The translations under genes and the position numbers were made by a program. 18,805 nucleotides of DNA from Spirochaetaceae bacterium (GTDB taxonomy: Bacteria; Spirochaetota; Spirochaetia; Treponematales; Breznakiellaceae): assembly GCA_031257135.1 (NCBI GenBank), contig JAIRPH010000024.1, forward strand, positions 1-18,805. Direction: 5' to 3'. Under the pieces are notes generated by a model that was not told where the DNA came from, made no database searches, and saw nothing but the letters and a program-made list of their open reading frames with translations. Shown here piece by piece: positions 15,099 to 18,805 of the stretch (positions within the stretch are counted from its first letter, which is position 1; each line of letters starts with the position of its first letter).

Positions 15099-15705
15099 GA
15101 TGTTTTAATTTTTTGTAGAAAAACAGGCTAATCCCGGCGGTCCCGGGAAGAACCGTAATCCCTAAAAATAGCGCGCCCCAAAAAGCGGACTGTGAAAAAA
15201 AAGCCCAATAACAGGTAGTCCCGGCAAGCGGAAGAATAAGTATGCCCAAAACCGCCGAGACAATACCTAATGCTTTTTTTGTCTTAATAAGGCTTATGCA
15301 AACGGATATGCCCAAGGCGACGGCTGTCCGCAGAATCGGGACCAGCGTCAAAAGCAGAGGATTGCTCTGAACGCTCCAGCTCACCAGCCGGATGCCCATG
15401 TCAGGAATCAGCCAAAGCAGAGCGAACGCGCCGAAATCGCCTGCCCCCTTAAACGGAAGAAGCATCAAGTACGCCGCAAACGGAAGAAGCGCCGGTACCG
15501 CCACAACATCGACGAAGCCGCTTATCCAGCGGGATAAGCCGAATCCGCCGGGTTCCACAAACGCGCCTAGAAAAAATCCCAGCAAGCCGGTAATACTCCC
15601 CAAGACAAGCGCGATAATTCCTCTCGCGCCGCCGGAGCGTTCAGGCAGTAAAGCAGACCAAAAAAGATACACCGCCGGTATCCAGAGGAGACAAAACAAT
15701 CGCAT
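15091..15705 (-). CDS. Unrecognised polytopic membrane protein (204 residues)
   Basis: The protein is almost entirely hydrophobic, with about six membrane helices: residues 3-20, 27-49, 63-83, 90-110, 118-138 and 145-200 (the last stretch may contain two). Short charged loops include SLIKTKKA and FFYKKLKHLD at the C-terminus. I do not recognise a family. It lies 50 bp downstream of the coiled-coil/HTH gene, so it may belong to the flagellar cluster, but it also has its own extended -10 immediately upstream. That -10 would put the RNA start on or next to the ATG. The only Shine-Dalgarno-like bases (AGG) are weak. Real gene by length, composition and spacing; function unknown. Confidence 0.72.
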   Translation of the reverse strand: MRLFCLLWIPAVYLFWSALLPERSGGARGIIALVLGSITGLLGFFLGAFVEPGGFGLSRWISGFVDVVAVPALLPFAAYLMLLPFKGAGDFGAFALLWLIPDMGIRLVSWSVQSNPLLLTLVPILRTAVALGISVCISLIKTKKALGIVSAVLGILILPLAGTTCYWAFFSQSAFWGALFLGITVLPGTAGISLFFYKKLKHLD

Positions 15706-15711
15706 AAGCCT

Positions 15712-15720
15712 AGTATACCA
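15712..15720 (-). promoter_or_regulatory. Extended -10 abutting the 204-residue membrane protein gene
   Basis: On the minus strand TGG-TATACT occupies 15720-15712. Seven bases on is 15705, the A of the ATG, so the mRNA would be leaderless or nearly so. No -35 is evident. Confidence 0.4.
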
Positions 15721-15755
15721 TACCGAGATCGGGAATAACAGCCCGGAATCTGAGG

Positions 15756-16367
15756 CTATAAATCTTCGGCGATGGCTATGGTCGTTTCAACTTCGGCGAT
15801 GCCGATCCCAAGGCGCAGAGCTATCAACCGCGTATCAAGCCCGGCTTTAGACAATTCCAGAATCTGTTCTCGAACCGGCGGCGGTTTCGGTTCTATTTGG
15901 TTTGGAGAAACCACAATCCGAGGATTTTCCGCACGAGGTTCTTCCGGTACCGCCGCCGGAGGCGATTCCGGCGCGGGTACGGCTTTAGCCGGAGCCGGAA
16001 ACAGCTCGGCCGCTTTAGGCGTTGTCAGAGGAACCGATTGGATAGAACCAATAATACTGCGTTTTCTGCCTAACTCGGCGTAGGCTTCCTCCTGAAACCT
16101 GCGGCGGTCTATTTCCCGAATGTGCAGTCCGATGCGTTTATCCACATCTTCCAAAACAGTTCGGAGGGTTTTTATCCGTTCCTCCACGAGGAGCGCGTCT
16201 TTATCGGTTGCCGCGTCGATTTCAGCGATCAGCTTATATACCTCTTCCCGGAATTCCGCAAGAAGCCGCTCCGATCCGGTTCTGCGCCGGAGGTAGGACT
16301 TAAAATATAAAAAAGAACATCCGCATAGGATAAGACTAGCGGCGGAAAAAATAATAGCCCAATCCAT
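15756..16367 (-). CDS. Membrane-anchored coiled-coil/HTH protein, SwrB-like layout
   Basis: This 203-residue protein has one N-terminal membrane helix (residues 4-22), a charged coiled coil (about 25-100), a Pro/Ala-rich linker (115-160) and a C-terminal helix-turn-helix-like segment (REQILELSKAGLDTRLIALR, then LGIGIAEVETTI, 164-200). This layout, and its place a few genes after the flagellar sigma factor, recall SwrB of Bacillus subtilis, which follows sigD and promotes activation of flagellar export. Sequence identity cannot be judged by eye, so homology is a hypothesis. AAGGGG lies 4 nt before the ATG. It follows the 112-residue gene after 15 bp and is surely in the same operon. The helix-turn-helix may bind protein and not DNA. 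Confidence 0.75.
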   Translation of the reverse strand: MDWAIIFSAASLILCGCSFLYFKSYLRRRTGSERLLAEFREEVYKLIAEIDAATDKDALLVEERIKTLRTVLEDVDKRIGLHIREIDRRRFQEEAYAELGRKRSIIGSIQSVPLTTPKAAELFPAPAKAVPAPESPPAAVPEEPRAENPRIVVSPNQIEPKPPPVREQILELSKAGLDTRLIALRLGIGIAEVETTIAIAEDL

Positions 16368-16382
16368 ACAGCCCCTTGGATA

Positions 16383-16721
16383 TTAAAAGCTCAAATCAAT
16401 GTTTTTCCCTAAACTGGGGTCTCGGAATACGCCGGATTTTTTGCCTGAAGCCGTTTTAGGGTCGTCTTTCTTTTCTTTTTCCGAGTTTGACGACTGTCCT
16501 CCGGATTTTTTCCGGGCGTTCCGATCATTGACGGCTTCCGCCCCTTCGCCGGTTTCCTTCGTCTTGTCAACGGATTGCACTTGCTCTTCCGTCTTTTTCT
16601 GGATATGAGCGTTTTGCAGAGACTGCTGAACCGCAAGCCCGTCTTTTTCAACGGACTGCAGTTTGCCCACTTTGTCAAGCTGAGTGAATAAGGTCTGCAA
16701 ATCAAGGGGTTGTATAGCCAT
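16383..16721 (-). CDS. Small hydrophilic flagellar-cluster protein (112 residues)
   Basis: The first 35 residues (MAIQPLDLQTLFTQLDKVGK and on) are ordered and mildly amphipathic. The rest is strongly charged and low in complexity, rich in Lys, Glu, Ser and Gly, so probably disordered. The last residues, VFRDPSLGKNIDLSF, regain order. I do not recognise a named family. Its start lies 5 bp after the fapA stop, and its ribosome site (AGGAG) overlaps the end of fapA, so it is co-translated with that gene. The conserved-looking ends and operon position suggest a small partner in the flagellar or FapA pathway; this is inference. No membrane segment or signal peptide. Confidence 0.72.
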   Translation of the reverse strand: MAIQPLDLQTLFTQLDKVGKLQSVEKDGLAVQQSLQNAHIQKKTEEQVQSVDKTKETGEGAEAVNDRNARKKSGGQSSNSEKEKKDDPKTASGKKSGVFRDPSLGKNIDLSF

Positions 16722-16726
16722 AGAAT

Positions 16727-18688
16727 CTATTCTCCTATATCAGGAGGCGGCCGGGTCGCCTCTTCGTCGGGTCCTTCATACTTAACCGCCTTGATAAGGT
16801 CGTTGTCAAGGATGAAGGTAATCGCCTTATACTCGTTTTTTACGTCTTCTATGGTGTCCCGAATAACCACTTTGACCCCGGGGAAGATTTTGTCTGACGC
16901 TGAAACCCTCCCGCGGGTTTTAACGGTGTTCACAATCTGCTTTATCTGATCAAGCTCCTCGGTTACTTGTTTTAACTGGATGGTCAGATCTCTGTGCTGT
17001 TCCATGAGGTCTTTCATCTGGACTTCTTTTTCCGGGGGCAGAGACTTGCGCTGTTTCAAGATGTTATCCAGAGCTTGGAAGTTGAGTTTGGCTTCGTCGA
17101 GGTCTTTCTCGATTTTCTGCTTTTTCTCTACCAGATGGTCGAGCTGTTTCTTGCTTTTCGGGTCCAGACCGACTTCGCAGAGGGTTTCGGTGCCGCTTGC
17201 CGCGCTTCCGATAGTTTTCGCGTTAATCTCTTCAGAAGCCCGGTAGCATCCGCCGACGATGCGGGCCCGCTTGCCCTGACAGACGATCCGCTTGAACGCG
17301 TCAACCTGAGAATTAATAATCCCGTCAGTGGCGACCACCATGTTTCCCGCTTCGATGACGGCGTTCTCGATAAACCGGGCCCATACGGATTTTCCGGCTT
17401 TGATGCTTCCGGTCCCTTTACCGCTGATGCCTTTCAGGACAACTACATCCCCTTCGGCTTCGATTTCCGCCTTTTCGACGGTTCCCTTAATCTCGATATT
17501 GCTGGTAGCCTTAACCGAGAAACCGTCTTCCACGTTGCCCGTAACGATAACCGACCCCAAAAAGGTGATATTTCCGGTTTTGAGATTTACATTGCCCTGT
17601 ACGGTGTAGACCGGTTCTACGTTGATCTTCCCCCCTGCAAGGACGAACTGACCGGCGCATTTCGCCAAAACCGTCAGCTTATCGTCTCCTATGTAGACGT
17701 TATTGCCCAGCATCTGATTAAGGTCGAGGTCGGCTCCCGGTTTAGTAGGAAGATAATCGCCGGTGACTTTCCGTCCGTTAACGCCGTCTTCGGCGGCGAT
17801 TTTCTTGCCCAAAGGCTGATCCTTGACCACGTTCTGGATGTTGTTGCTTTCCCGGAAATTGACCCGCCCGTCGATCCCTGCTTTGGGCAGAATTTTACCT
17901 TCAGTTCTAAAATTATACTGGATATAGGCGTTTTTACCGTTCACCGGCTGAAGTCCTTCCGCAACCAGTACCGGAGTTTTATAGACAGGCTGGTCTACAA
18001 AGTTACTAAGCACATCTTCTTTGAAGCCGAAAGATACCTTATTGTCTTTTAAGACCCGCATCAACGCCTCTACGGTCAAGTCCGCTCCGCCCGGACCGGG
18101 CGCAATGACGGAAATAAAAGCCTTCATGTCCTGATCGGTAATGTTCACCGACGCCATAGCGTCGTTGGAGTATTTCCGATTGAACCCGGCGACTCGGATG
18201 TAGATGCCTTTCGCTTCCCGGACCACCATTTTGACCAGATTTTCGTCAATATCAATGACGTCCCGGCTTTTCAGAACCCGCATGGCGTCGGCTTCAGTAA
18301 CCTGTTTTCCGCTCCCGATGGGGGCTACCACTTTGAGGTTGGCTCCGTCGTCGTTCAGCACGACAAAGACATCGCCGTCTTTATCCTTAATGACTTCGAC
18401 TTCCGCTTCAGCGGCTTCTATCTGAGCCGCGACGATGTCCGCGAGTTTTTTGGTAACAAGCCGTCCGTAGGCTTTAATTTTCCATTCTTTTTTACCGGTT
18501 CCTAAAAATCCGGGGAATCCCCTATCGAGGATTTCATATTCAATTCGTCCCATCGGCAGGTTGAGCATAACCGCGGCTTCAGCGACGGCCGCGCCCAGAT
18601 CGGCTCCCGCGACTTCCACGATTTTGATAGACCTATCAGAGTCTAACTGTTCTTTCATAATATGCTGAAGCTGAACAAAATCAACCAT
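16727..18688 (-). CDS. fapA: FapA/DUF342 protein with N-terminal Jag_N-like domain
   Basis: This 653-residue protein starts 2 bp after the flagellar sigma gene stop, with AAAGGA inside that gene's end 11 nt upstream. Residues 1-75 (MVDFVQLQHIMKEQL, then LDRGFPGFLGTGKKEWKIKA) look like a Jag_N domain, as at the start of KhpB/Jag. Residues about 180-490 form the FapA beta-helix of DUF342 (GKNAYIQYNFRTEG, VNLKTGNITFLGSVIVTGNV, AEIEAEGDVVVLKGISGKG). A coiled coil follows (about 515-595, DHLVEKKQKIEKDLDEAKLN), then a short beta tail. FapA proteins are tied to flagellar assembly or placement and are thought to act at the cytoplasmic side. The neighbouring sigma-28 factor supports the flagellar link. 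A role in RNA or membrane binding through the Jag_N part is speculation. Confidence 0.88.
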   Translation of the reverse strand: MVDFVQLQHIMKEQLDSDRSIKIVEVAGADLGAAVAEAAVMLNLPMGRIEYEILDRGFPGFLGTGKKEWKIKAYGRLVTKKLADIVAAQIEAAEAEVEVIKDKDGDVFVVLNDDGANLKVVAPIGSGKQVTEADAMRVLKSRDVIDIDENLVKMVVREAKGIYIRVAGFNRKYSNDAMASVNITDQDMKAFISVIAPGPGGADLTVEALMRVLKDNKVSFGFKEDVLSNFVDQPVYKTPVLVAEGLQPVNGKNAYIQYNFRTEGKILPKAGIDGRVNFRESNNIQNVVKDQPLGKKIAAEDGVNGRKVTGDYLPTKPGADLDLNQMLGNNVYIGDDKLTVLAKCAGQFVLAGGKINVEPVYTVQGNVNLKTGNITFLGSVIVTGNVEDGFSVKATSNIEIKGTVEKAEIEAEGDVVVLKGISGKGTGSIKAGKSVWARFIENAVIEAGNMVVATDGIINSQVDAFKRIVCQGKRARIVGGCYRASEEINAKTIGSAASGTETLCEVGLDPKSKKQLDHLVEKKQKIEKDLDEAKLNFQALDNILKQRKSLPPEKEVQMKDLMEQHRDLTIQLKQVTEELDQIKQIVNTVKTRGRVSASDKIFPGVKVVIRDTIEDVKNEYKAITFILDNDLIKAVKYEGPDEEATRPPPDIGE

Positions 18689-18690
18689 GT

Positions 18691-18805
18691 CTATACGATT
18701 CCTTTACGAATATTCGTTAATTTAGACCGGAGCCGGCTTATCGCTTTGGTATGCAGTTGAGATACCCGGGACTCGGTTACTTCCAATACTTGACCTATTT
18801 CTTTC
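18691..18805 (-). CDS. fliA: Flagellar sigma factor FliA/WhiG, C-terminal fragment at window edge
   Basis: Only the last 37 or so residues are inside the window. They read KEIGQVLEVTESRVSQLHTK followed by AISRLRSKL, which is the sigma region 4.2 helix-turn-helix of the FliA/WhiG/SigD group (TESRVSQLH is diagnostic). The protein ends at TAG 18693-18691. This factor directs RNA polymerase to flagellar and chemotaxis promoters. fapA begins 2 bp downstream, so the two are in one operon. The gene is not broken; it simply continues past the window. Confidence 0.92.
   Translation of the reverse strand, partial: KEIGQVLEVTESRVSQLHTKAISRLRSKLTNIRKGIV

Noticed and set aside
5471..15598. Frequent word GCCGGTAAT / ATTACCGGC, considered as a genome signal
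   Set aside because: Most copies are in-frame Ile-Thr-Gly codons on the minus strand, several of them in the beta-helix repeats, so codon choice explains them.
16994..18052. 352-codon plus-strand frame
   Set aside because: Antisense to fapA, which has a recognisable beta-helix and coiled coil and a start 2 bp from the sigma factor stop.

Overview
The window most resembles a spirochaete chromosome of the Treponema type, possibly one of the relatively GC-rich insect-gut treponemes. The grounds are the gene order at the right end (a FliA/WhiG-type flagellar sigma factor, a FapA/DUF342 protein with a Jag_N-like N-terminus, then small flagellar-cluster genes), a dCache chemoreceptor, a lipoprotein with surface beta-helix repeats, and a corrinoid methyltransferase set of the kind acetogens use. 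The species cannot be fixed from the sequence, and this assignment is inference.

Left end (1-2160): a divergent corrinoid methyltransferase locus. A URO-D-superfamily methyltransferase, cut by the window edge, runs leftward. A methyltetrahydrofolate:corrinoid methyltransferase and its corrinoid protein run rightward and end at a clear intrinsic terminator. Together they look like the substrate-side methyltransferase, the corrinoid shuttle and the folate-side methyltransferase of a methyl-group utilisation (possibly O-demethylation) system. The roughly 105-bp shared promoter region contains operator-like dyads.

2212-4365: a tightly overlapping operon of a membrane diadenylate cyclase (cdaA), its YbbR-domain partner (cdaR-like) and holo-ACP synthase (acpS). 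It meets, stop codon to stop codon, a leftward pair: an unrecognised 217-residue protein and a 599-residue beta-helix lipoprotein. The 230-bp gap between these two leftward genes carries an array of GACGCAT-type motifs.

7053-10400: a 342-bp bidirectional control region, then a rightward L-sorbose-1-phosphate-reductase-like dehydrogenase and an exported beta-propeller/HEAT protein.

10415-18805: all leftward. In transcription order it holds the end of the flagellar sigma factor, fapA, a 112-residue hydrophilic protein, a membrane-anchored coiled-coil/HTH protein with SwrB-like layout, a polytopic membrane protein, then a chemoreceptor whose stop codon abuts the start of a large B12-binding-type radical SAM protein. 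No tRNA, rRNA, CRISPR array, insertion sequence or phage gene was seen.
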